This document shows positions 1-5,819 of a stretch of 8,016 nucleotides of DNA, piece after piece (positions within the stretch are counted from its first letter, which is position 1; each line of letters begins with the position of its first letter). Both the position numbers and the translations under genes were made by a program. The stretch is from positions 1-8,016 of the forward strand of contig CAMWTD010000100.1 in assembly GCA_947177085.1 (NCBI GenBank), read 5' to 3'. The notes beneath the pieces are model-generated. The model did no database searches and was not told where the DNA came from. It worked only from the letters and a program-made list of their open reading frames with translations. Source of the DNA: an uncultured Desulfovibrio sp. (GTDB taxonomy: Bacteria; Desulfobacterota; Desulfovibrionia; Desulfovibrionales; Desulfovibrionaceae).

Positions 1-314
1 TATTTTTTAGGATTCTTCCGGCACTAGCACCCGTCTTCCGCTTCGCTCCAGACGGATTTAAGGAAAGTCCATCACCCCTTTGTCCGTATAACACACCTTG
101 GTTTTCGGCATGAAAGACAGGGCGGCGGCAGGCCCGCCGCGCGGACGCAGGGGCGGCCGCGCACGGGCTTTTCCGCGGAAATCCGCCAGCATATATAAGC
201 AGTGGCGCGAGCGTGCGGCAAGAGGGCTTTTCGGCAAAAAGTTGCCTGTTTTCGTCACGGGGCTTCCGGCAGCCGCGGGCATGTTACCATGCGGCAAAGG
301 AAGCGGAGAGAACC
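1..314. other. Non-coding leader upstream of the AraC-family gene
   Basis: I see no gene here on either strand; the short open frames have no ribosome binding site and no recognisable protein. The stretch holds a T-run at 4-8, possibly the tail of a terminator lying off the left edge. It also holds an inverted repeat CCGTCT/AGACGG at 31-36 and 50-55 with no T-tract, overlapping palindromes at 170-186, and a TATATAAG element at 192-199 that could be the -10 of the araC-type gene. The long leader suggests that regulatory sites for the AraC-family gene sit here. Confidence 0.6.
192..199 (+). promoter_or_regulatory. Weak candidate -10 element for the AraC-family gene
   Basis: TATATAAG stands out in a GC-rich leader about 115 bases before the start codon. 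No good -35 hexamer sits 16-18 bases upstream (the bases there are TTTTCC or TTCCGC). If it is a promoter it may need an activator. The palindrome at 170-181 occupies the -35 position, which would suit a bound regulator. This is a guess from sequence alone. Confidence 0.25.
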
Positions 315-1211
315 ATGAGCACGGATTCCAAGGAAAGGATCGCCCGCGCGGGCGCGCAACTGAAAACCGCGCTTCTGGCGCATATGGCCGGGGACGGCGT
401 GTACCCCACGGCCATACCGGGCGTGTACATGGCCCGGCGCGACCATGCGGGCATTTCCGAGCACCGTTTCGACCAGCCCCTGGCCTCGCTGCTCGTGCAG
501 GGCAGCAAGAAGACCCTGTTCGGCAGCGAGGAGCACACGCTCACGGAAAACCAGGTCCTGCTCGTGGGCATGGACATGCCGAGCTCCTCGCAGATCCTCG
601 AGGCCAGCCCGGAAAAGCCGCTGCTCACCCTGTTTTTCCACATCAACCGGCAGATCGTGGGCGACCTCATCCTCCAGCTCGGCTGGAAGGAACGCCGGGA
701 CGCGCACGCTCCGGGCATTTCCGTGGCCGACGCCGGGCCCGACCTCATGGAGACCTTTGCGCGGCTCACCCATATCCTCGCGCGGCCGGAGCAGATTCCC
801 GTGCGCGGCGAGCTCGCCCTGCGCGACCTCCACTATCTGCTGCTGGCAGGGCCGCAGGCCGACGTGCTCCACGCCGTCTACGGCAGCAGCCGCCACGGCA
901 GGCAGCTTTTCGCGGCCATCGACTACCTGCGCGCCCATCTCGACGCGCCCGTGAGCCTCGCCGAGCTGGCGCGGGCGGTCTACATGTCCGAATCCACCCT
1001 CTACCGCTCCTTCAGGACGCTCACGGGCCTGAGCCCCATGCAGTATTACAAGCAGTTGCGCCTGCACGAGGCGCGCCGCCTCATCCTCGAGGAAAACGAG
1101 CAGGCCGTGCAGGCCGCGGCCCGAGTGGGCTACGGCAGCGCGCAGCAGTTCAACCGCGACTACAAGCGCCTGTTCGGCCAGCCGCCCCGCAAGAGCAAGC
1201 AATACCGGTAG
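315..1211 (+). CDS. AraC-family transcriptional regulator (AraC_N type)
   Basis: A 298-residue DNA-binding transcription factor acting in the cytoplasm. Residues about 25-180 resemble the AraC_N sensor domain, with the typical stretch around residues 55-70 (ASLLVQGSKKTLFG). The C-terminal 95 residues form the AraC/XylS double helix-turn-helix. The first helix-turn-helix is near 214-235 (SLAELARAVYMSESTLYRSF) and the second near 263-284, followed by the conserved YKRLFGQPP tail. I chose the ATG at 315 because GGAGAG lies about six bases before it; the open frame continues upstream without a better site. Family length is usually about 290-310, so it looks complete. Regulators of this subgroup often sit beside oxidoreductase genes. 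An aldehyde dehydrogenase lies 3 kb downstream, but nothing links the two directly, so the target and ligand are unknown. The gene ends 18 bases from the stop of the convergent small membrane protein gene, with no terminator between. Confidence 0.9.
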   Translation: MSTDSKERIARAGAQLKTALLAHMAGDGVYPTAIPGVYMARRDHAGISEHRFDQPLASLLVQGSKKTLFGSEEHTLTENQVLLVGMDMPSSSQILEASPEKPLLTLFFHINRQIVGDLILQLGWKERRDAHAPGISVADAGPDLMETFARLTHILARPEQIPVRGELALRDLHYLLLAGPQADVLHAVYGSSRHGRQLFAAIDYLRAHLDAPVSLAELARAVYMSESTLYRSFRTLTGLSPMQYYKQLRLHEARRLILEENEQAVQAAARVGYGSAQQFNRDYKRLFGQPPRKSKQYR

Positions 1212-1229
1212 TTGGCCCAGGCCCGCCTT

Positions 1230-1652
1230 CTACAGGGCCTTGCGCCGATGCCACACATGGTCCGTGGCCAGCAGGGCGAAGATGGCCCCCGCCACGGCGT
1301 GCGCATGCTTGAGGCCCGTGGCCGCCAGGCCCACGGTGGTGAGACCGAAACCGAGCATGGTCAGAAGGCGGCAGCGGCTGCCGCTGTGCTTCCTGGCTGG
1401 CGCGACGGCCGCGGCAGGCATCGTGTCAGCGCGGAAAAAGGGGAAGGCCCCTTCCAGTTCCGCGCAAATCTGGTCAACGTCGGCCGAAGGCTCAAGCAGC
1501 AGGAGGAAGGACGCGCTCCCGGGCTTGATGCCCGCAATGCCGCCCTCGCCTTTCAGGAAGTCGAAAACCCGCGCCTGGGTCTGGGGGTCGGCCAGGGCCT
1601 CGTGCCGGATGCGGGCGCGCTCCCGCGAGCGGTGGACAAGATAGGGGGCCAT
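1230..1652 (-). CDS. Small membrane-anchored protein with degenerate heavy-metal-associated (HMA_2-like) fold; possible ferrosome accessory protein
   Basis: A 140-residue protein. Residues about 3-75 resemble the HMA_2-type ferredoxin-like domain that precedes P1B ATPases. An N-terminal strand ending in an H...R.R.R pattern (YLVHRSRERARIR) is followed by an Asp/Gln-rich helix, a glycine turn with GIAGIKPGSAS, and a second strand, LLLLEP. No CxxC metal-binding pair is present. The region around 75-95 is a linker, and residues about 97-113 and 116-130 form hydrophobic segments that should anchor or hairpin into the membrane, ending in a basic tail. The start at 1652 has a good GGAGAAAG ribosome site; the much longer open frame upstream is antisense to the neighbouring genes. 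It is divergent from the glycine-zipper protein and ATPase and shares a Fur-box-like element with them. Its domain resembles the ATPase's own N-terminus, which suggests a stand-alone partner or regulator of that pump. I cannot say which named Fez protein, if any, it matches. Confidence 0.8.
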   Translation of the reverse strand: MAPYLVHRSRERARIRHEALADPQTQARVFDFLKGEGGIAGIKPGSASFLLLLEPSADVDQICAELEGAFPFFRADTMPAAAVAPARKHSGSRCRLLTMLGFGLTTVGLAATGLKHAHAVAGAIFALLATDHVWHRRKAL

Positions 1653-1666
1653 GCTCTTTCTCCTTT

Positions 1667-1683
1667 TTGAAAATGAAATTGAA
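1667..1683. promoter_or_regulatory. Candidate Fur box
   Basis: TTGAAAATGAAATTGAA matches the Desulfovibrio Fur-box consensus as I recall it (WTGAAAATnATTTTCAW) at 13 of 16 defined positions, with a perfect left half-site. Against the classical 19-base enterobacterial Fur box, bases 1669-1687 match at 12 of 19. A wider inverted symmetry is centred at 1681 (AAATT G AATTT is perfect). It lies 11 bases upstream of the TTGACA element and 14 bases upstream of the leftward start codon, so Fur bound here could repress both directions. The match was made by eye. Confidence 0.55.
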
Positions 1684-1694
1684 TTTTGTTTTTC

Positions 1695-1723
1695 TTGACA
1701 CGGAAAACCCTTTTTGCCAAGCT
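1695..1723 (+). promoter_or_regulatory. Candidate sigma-70 promoter driving the small membrane protein and ATPase
   Basis: A perfect -35 TTGACA lies at 1695-1700, immediately right of the Fur-box-like element. With a 17-base spacer the -10 would be CAAGCT at 1718-1723, which is a weak match. The transcript would start near 1730 and have a leader of about 40 bases before the start codon at 1773. Confidence 0.4.
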
Positions 1724-1772
1724 GTTTTTGCCGCGCATGTGGCGGCGGGAACCTTGAAACGGGAGAATGACC

Positions 1773-2054
1773 ATGAGCGACGGGACAAAACTGCTGCTGA
1801 CCTTCCTCGGCGGGGCCATTGCCGGGGCCGCTGGCCTTGCCGCCCTCAACCGGAACAAGCTGGATTTCGGCCAGGTCAAGCCCTGGGTGACGGACATGAT
1901 GAGCAAGGGCATGGTCATGAAGGACGCCATGATGAGCCGGGTGGAATGCATGAAGGAAGACCTGGAGGACATGGCCGCCGAAGCCCGCGACCAGGTGGAC
2001 CAGGCCCGGATGCAGAAAAACCTCTCCAACGCGGAAGCCGAAGGCGACAAATAG
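1773..2054 (+). CDS. Small glycine-zipper membrane protein (YtxH/DUF6110-like); candidate ferrosome protein FezA-like
   Basis: A 93-residue protein with one hydrophobic segment at residues about 7-24. The segment holds a glycine/alanine zipper (GGAIAGAAGLAAL), followed by a basic stop-transfer (NRNK) and a charged, Met- and Glu-rich helical tail from about 35 to 93. This resembles the YtxH-like or DUF6110 small membrane proteins often found just upstream of metal P-type ATPases. The ATG at 1773 is preferred over the in-frame ATG at 1767, because GGGAG at 1761-1765 is seven bases from the former and only one from the latter. It sits 69 bases before the ATPase gene in the same direction, so co-transcription is likely. 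Known ferrosome clusters pair a small membrane protein (FezA in Clostridioides difficile) with a P1B-6 ATPase, so a role in shaping the iron-storing membrane vesicle is plausible but inferred. The Met-rich stretch (DMMSKGMVMKDAMMSRVECM) could contact metal, but this is speculative. Confidence 0.8.
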   Translation: MSDGTKLLLTFLGGAIAGAAGLAALNRNKLDFGQVKPWVTDMMSKGMVMKDAMMSRVECMKEDLEDMAAEARDQVDQARMQKNLSNAEAEGDK

Positions 2055-2080
2055 CCCGGCCCCCTGCAAACCTGACGCTC

Positions 2081-2103
2081 GCCCGGGGCTCCCGGCCCCG
2101 GGG
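2081..2103 (+). other. Perfect 9-bp GC hairpin between the small membrane protein gene and the ATPase gene
   Basis: GCCCGGGGC at 2081-2089 pairs exactly with GCCCCGGGC at 2095-2103 around a five-base loop (TCCCG). No T-tract follows, so it is not a standard intrinsic terminator. It ends 20 bases before the ATPase start. It could protect the upstream message or tune ATPase translation, giving more of the small protein than the pump. Confidence 0.55.
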
Positions 2104-2123
2104 CGCAGCTTCCGGCAGGTCAC

Positions 2124-4253
2124 ATGAAGTACGAGATCATCCACGAGCTCCCCGCAGGCGAGCGCCGCCCCCAGAGGGTGCGCCTGCGCGTTTGCGCCAC
2201 GCTGACGCCCCGCGCCGCCCTCCTGCTGGCGCACGGGCTTTCCGCCCTGCCCGGCCTTGGCGGCGTCGAGGTCAACTACCGCACCGGGCGCGTCCTCTTT
2301 TTCGCCGACAGCGCCGGGGCGCGCGCGGCCGCCCTTGCGCTCGTCGCGGGCGAGACCTGCCACGCCACGCCGCACGCCATCACCCCTGAAGAAATCGAGA
2401 AGCTCCTCACCGGGGAAAATCCCTCCGGGGCCGTGGTGGCCGTGGTGCGCTTCTTCGTGGTGCGTCCCTTCCTGCCCTGGCCGCTCCGCGCGCTCGTCAG
2501 CACGCTTTCGGCCATCCCCTTCCTCCTCAAGGGCGCGAGGTCGCTTGTGCGCGGCAAATTGAACGTGGATGTGCTGGACGCCTCGGCGCTCACCGTGTCC
2601 CTTCTCATGCGCGATTTCACCACCGTGGGGCTGCTCACCATGCTCCTCGCCGTGGGCGACGCCCTTGAGGTCTGGACACGGCAGCGGGCGCTCGCCTCCC
2701 TCACCGAGAGCCTTACCCTTGACGTGGATTCGGTCTGGGTGCTCCTCCCGGACGGCAACGAAGTGGCGCGGCCGCTCGGTGAGGTGCGCCGCGGGGATCT
2801 CATCATCGTGGCCGACGGCAGTTCCATCCCGGTGGACGGCATCGTGGAGAGCGGCGAGGCCATGATCAACCAGGCGGCCATGACCGGCGAATCCATGCCG
2901 GTCAGGCGCGCGCACGGCGGCGCGGTCTATGCCGGGACCATCGTGGAGGAAGGCCGCATCGTCATCCGCGTCACCCAGGTGGGCGAGAGCACGCGCCTTC
3001 AGCAGGTGGTGAGCTTCATCGAGCAGTCAGAAAAGCAGAAATCGGCCATCGAGGCCCGCTATACGAGCCTCGCCAACAAGGCCGTGCCCTTCACCTTCGC
3101 GCTGGCGGGCCTGGTGTGGCTGTTCACGCGCAACATCTACCGCGCGGCCTCGGTGCTGCTGGTGGATTATTCCTGCGCGCTCAAGCTCGCCACGCCGCTC
3201 GCCGTGCTCACGGCCATGCGCTTCGGCACGCAGCAGGGCATCGCCATCCGGGGCGGCCGCTATCTCGAGGCCATCCGCGAGGCCGACACCCTCGTCTTTG
3301 ACAAGACGGGCACGCTCACCACCTCCCAGCCCTCGGTGGCCGCGGTCATCCAGGCCCCCGGCGAGGACGCCCGCCATATCCTCGGCATCATGGCCTGCCT
3401 CGAGGAGCATTTCCCGCATCCCATCGCCCGGGCCATCGTGAACCATGCCGCGCAGGAGGGCATCGCCCACGAGGAGGAGCACACCGAAGTGAAATATGTG
3501 GTGGCGCACGGCATTTCCTCGCACCTCCACGGGCATGAGATGTATCTTGGCAGCCGTCACTACCTCGAGCACGACGAGGGCATCGACCTCGGCGTCTTTG
3601 CGGAGGACATCGCCAGGGAGACGGCGCTGGGGCGCTCGGTGCTCTTCCTCGCCATCGACGGCCACGCCGCGGGCATGATCGCCATCGAGGACCCGCTGCG
3701 ACCCGAGGCCAGGGACGTGGTCCGCGCCATGCGCGGCCTCGGCTTCACCCGCATCCTCATGATCACGGGCGACGGCGAAAAAACCGCCCGCACCGTGGCG
3801 GCCGAGCTCGGCATCACGGAATTCCGCGCCCATGTGCTGCCCACGGACAAGGGCAAGATCGTCATGGAACTCGCCAAAGAGGGCTGCAAGGTGATGATGG
3901 TGGGCGACGGCATCAATGACGGGCCCGCCCTCTCGGCGGCCTCGGTGGGCGTGGCCATGGGCGACGGAACGGACCTCGCCCGGGCTGTGGCCAATGTGGT
4001 GTTCACCAACGCGACACTCTGGGACCTTGTGAAGGTCCGCCTGCTGGCAACGAGGGCGCTTCGCCGCATCCACACCAACGCGCGGCTGGGCATCGGGCTC
4101 AATTCGCTCTACCTGCTCGGAGCCATCGTTTTCGGGCTGCCGCCGGCGCTCACGGCCGTGCTGCACAACATGACCACCATCGGCATTTCCCTCAACGCCA
4201 TCCGCCCCTACAGAACCGGGAACGGGCGGCCTACACCCCCAAAAGCCGCCTGA
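2124..4253 (+). CDS. fezB: P1B-6-type heavy-metal-translocating P-type ATPase; candidate FezB
   Basis: A 709-residue ATP-driven metal pump of the inner or vesicle membrane. Residues 1 to about 85 form a degenerate HMA_2-like domain without CxxC. Hydrophobic helices lie near 102-136 and 148-180. The actuator loop carries TGES at 254-257. The metal-coordinating helix reads SCALKLATP from Ser350 to Pro358, an SCA signature in place of the usual CPC. The phosphorylated aspartate is Asp393 in DKTGTLT. The HP motif is at 432-433, TGD at 548-550 and GDGIND at 594-599; two more helices follow near 650-690. All catalytic motifs are intact. P1B-6 (SCA) ATPases include FezB of ferrosomes, which are thought to load iron into membrane-bounded compartments. 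The genes around it and the upstream Fur-box-like element support that role. The ribosome site is weak (GCAGG) and lies just behind a hairpin. The stop overlaps the convergent aldehyde dehydrogenase gene by 23 bases. The symbol is a proposal by context; an efflux pump for another metal is the alternative. Confidence 0.85.
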   Translation: MKYEIIHELPAGERRPQRVRLRVCATLTPRAALLLAHGLSALPGLGGVEVNYRTGRVLFFADSAGARAAALALVAGETCHATPHAITPEEIEKLLTGENPSGAVVAVVRFFVVRPFLPWPLRALVSTLSAIPFLLKGARSLVRGKLNVDVLDASALTVSLLMRDFTTVGLLTMLLAVGDALEVWTRQRALASLTESLTLDVDSVWVLLPDGNEVARPLGEVRRGDLIIVADGSSIPVDGIVESGEAMINQAAMTGESMPVRRAHGGAVYAGTIVEEGRIVIRVTQVGESTRLQQVVSFIEQSEKQKSAIEARYTSLANKAVPFTFALAGLVWLFTRNIYRAASVLLVDYSCALKLATPLAVLTAMRFGTQQGIAIRGGRYLEAIREADTLVFDKTGTLTTSQPSVAAVIQAPGEDARHILGIMACLEEHFPHPIARAIVNHAAQEGIAHEEEHTEVKYVVAHGISSHLHGHEMYLGSRHYLEHDEGIDLGVFAEDIARETALGRSVLFLAIDGHAAGMIAIEDPLRPEARDVVRAMRGLGFTRILMITGDGEKTARTVAAELGITEFRAHVLPTDKGKIVMELAKEGCKVMMVGDGINDGPALSAASVGVAMGDGTDLARAVANVVFTNATLWDLVKVRLLATRALRRIHTNARLGIGLNSLYLLGAIVFGLPPALTAVLHNMTTIGISLNAIRPYRTGNGRPTPPKAA

Positions 4254-5628
4254 GCCACCCGAGCCTGCCCTTGCCGTAGGGCGGGTAGCGCAAAGGCAAA
4301 TCCAGCGTGGGCCACTGTCGGACCACGCTTTTTAAATTGCTGAACAGGTCAAAGCCCGCGCGGCCATGGTAGCGGCCCATGCCGCTCCTGCCCACGCCGC
4401 CGAAGGGGAGCCGGCTGGACGATGCCTGAAGCGCCACGTCGTTGATGCAGCCGCCGCCGAAGGATACCTCCCGGAGCACCCGCTTTTCAACGGCCCTGTC
4501 CCGGGTGAACAGGTAACAGGCGAGCGGCTTGGGATTGGCGCGGATGTAAGCGAGGGCGGCGTCGAGGCTGTCATAAGGGATCGCGGGGAGGAGCGGCCCG
4601 AAGATCTCGTCCTGAAGCGCCGGGCTCGTGAATCCGGTTTCAAAAATGACGGGCGCGATTTTCAAAAGCTCCCTGTCCTCCTGGATTTCCACGCCGCAGC
4701 GCGCCGCCAGGCCGCACAGCCTGTCGAAGGCCGCCTGCGAGACGATGCGGCCATAATCCGCGGAGCGCAGCGGGTCCGGACCCAGCATCCGGCCCCACTC
4801 CTCCCGGATGCGACCCGCAAGCTCGTCAAGGATCGTCCGTTCCGCCAGAAGATAGTCGGGCGCCACGCAGGTCTGCCCGGCATTGAGGAGCTTGCCCCAG
4901 GCGATGCGCCGGGCCGCAACGGCAAGGTCCGCGTCTTTCGCCACGATGACCGGGCTTTTGCCGCCGAGCTCGAGGCACACGGGCGTAAGATGCCTGGCCG
5001 CGCTCTCCATGATGATATGCCCCACGCGCGGGCTGCCGGTATAGAAAATAAAGTCCCACGGCTCGGCAAGGAGGGCGGTGGCCGTCTGCTCGGACGGCGT
5101 CCCGGGGCTGTCGGGCGCGTCTAGCACCACACGGCAATGGTCCGGCGCAAAACATTCCTCCACCAGCTCCTTGAGGATGCTCCCGGTGGCCGGGGACTCC
5201 CGCGAGGGCTTGAGGACGACGCAATTGCCCGCCGCCACGGCGCAGATGAGCGGGATGAGCGAGAGCTGGAAGGGATAGTTCCACGGCGAGAGCACGAGGG
5301 CGAGCCCGAAGGGCTCGGGATGAACCTTGCAGCCGGCGGGCAGGATGGTGCGCCCGGGCCAGACGCGGCGCGGCCGGGCGAGGGCTGCCGCGCGGGCCGC
5401 ATTATACTTCGCCGCGTCGAGCGTTTCCGCGATTTCCGTAAGAAAGGCCTCGCAGGGCGGTTTGGCGAGGTCGTCGTGAAGCGCAGCCAGGATGGCCTTC
5501 TCCCGCCGGCGGATGGCGACGGCGAGCCCCCGCAGCTTCGCCTTCCTGAAGGCCGGCTCAAGGGTCGCGCCCGAAAAAAAGAAACGCCGCATTCTGGCCT
5601 GCATGGCCTGGTAATCGCCATTTTCCAT
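4231..5628 (-). CDS. Class 3-type NAD(P)-dependent aldehyde dehydrogenase
   Basis: A 465-residue enzyme oxidising aldehydes to carboxylic acids with NAD(P)+. The catalytic set is complete: Asn117 in SPWNYPFQL, Glu220 in LELGGKSP and nucleophile Cys254 in NAGQTCVAPDYLL. A nucleotide-binding FYTGSPRVG stretch lies at 195-203. The late LPFGGVGRSGMGRYHG motif and the C-terminal RYPPYGKG stretch are typical of the ALDH3 group, which includes fatty-aldehyde, coniferyl-aldehyde and AlkH-like enzymes. Length matches that family (about 450-480). The start at 5628 has a strong purine-rich site (GAGGGGGAA) just upstream; the open frame runs on for 63 more codons into the intergenic hairpins without support. 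The C-terminus is basic and mildly hydrophobic (GWLRRLLGV), perhaps giving weak membrane association. It is alone on its strand, convergent with the metal ATPase and divergent from the glycosyltransferase gene. The substrate cannot be read from sequence; medium- or long-chain aldehydes are likely by family. Confidence 0.93.
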   Translation of the reverse strand: MENGDYQAMQARMRRFFFSGATLEPAFRKAKLRGLAVAIRRREKAILAALHDDLAKPPCEAFLTEIAETLDAAKYNAARAAALARPRRVWPGRTILPAGCKVHPEPFGLALVLSPWNYPFQLSLIPLICAVAAGNCVVLKPSRESPATGSILKELVEECFAPDHCRVVLDAPDSPGTPSEQTATALLAEPWDFIFYTGSPRVGHIIMESAARHLTPVCLELGGKSPVIVAKDADLAVAARRIAWGKLLNAGQTCVAPDYLLAERTILDELAGRIREEWGRMLGPDPLRSADYGRIVSQAAFDRLCGLAARCGVEIQEDRELLKIAPVIFETGFTSPALQDEIFGPLLPAIPYDSLDAALAYIRANPKPLACYLFTRDRAVEKRVLREVSFGGGCINDVALQASSSRLPFGGVGRSGMGRYHGRAGFDLFSNLKSVVRQWPTLDLPLRYPPYGKGRLGWLRRLLGV

Positions 5629-5819
5629 AGTTCCCCCTCGCCGCGCCCCCAGGCGCGGGCATCGCGCCGTGACGCACTCTGCACCCGAAGCCCGGGCATG
5701 GGCAAGGCGCGCCGGGCGCTCTTGCCGCTCGACCTTGCGCCGCAAGTCTGGCATTCTTGGCCGCGCACCCGGCTTGGCCGGGCGAGCCCAGCGCCTGCGG
5801 CCCGGGAGGGGACCCACCC
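5629..5819. promoter_or_regulatory. Divergent spacer between aldehyde dehydrogenase and glycosyltransferase genes, rich in hairpins
   Basis: This 191-base spacer must hold the promoters of both genes, but I see no convincing -35/-10 pair or sigma-54 site. It contains several inverted repeats. GGCGCG/CGCGCC at 5652-5668 has a five-base loop. A 10-bp stem with one bulged T lies at 5701-5726 (GGCAAG-GCGC against GCGC-T-CTTGCC). CTTGC/GCAAG lies at 5734-5746 and CCCGGC/GCCGGG at 5768-5782. Some may be operators; in GC-rich DNA some will be chance. GGGAGGGG at 5804-5811 is the ribosome site for the rightward gene. Confidence 0.45.

Larger units (their letters stand above)
1653..1772. promoter_or_regulatory. 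AT-rich divergent promoter region of the putative fez-type locus
   Basis: This 120-base spacer between divergent start codons is sharply AT-rich over 1660-1735 against a GC-rich background. It contains the Fur-box-like palindrome at 1667-1683 and a perfect TTGACA at 1695-1700 reading rightward. It also holds ribosome sites for both genes: GGAGAAAG just before 1652 on the minus strand and GGGAG at 1761-1765 on the plus strand. The -10 for the rightward TTGACA would lie near 1718-1723 (CAAGCT), a poor hexamer. I see no clear leftward promoter. Confidence 0.6.

Noticed and set aside
58..297. Possible 79-residue minus-strand protein in the left leader
   Set aside because: It has no ribosome site, no recognisable motif, and the composition of random GC-rich sequence.
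98..1312. Long open frame of 404 codons on the plus strand over the AraC-family gene
   Set aside because: The translation is Arg/Pro/Gly-rich low-complexity typical of an off-frame reading of GC-rich DNA, and the AraC-family frame in the same place has full domain motifs and a ribosome site.
1653..2915. N-terminal extension of the minus-strand HMA-like protein to a start at 2915
   Set aside because: It would be antisense to the small membrane protein and to most of the ATPase actuator, and would cross the AT-rich promoter region. The ATG at 1652 has a good ribosome site.
5739..5765. Possible sigma-54 promoter around TGGCATTCTTGGCC
   Set aside because: The required GC dinucleotide is not at the fixed ten-base distance from GG, so the core consensus fails.
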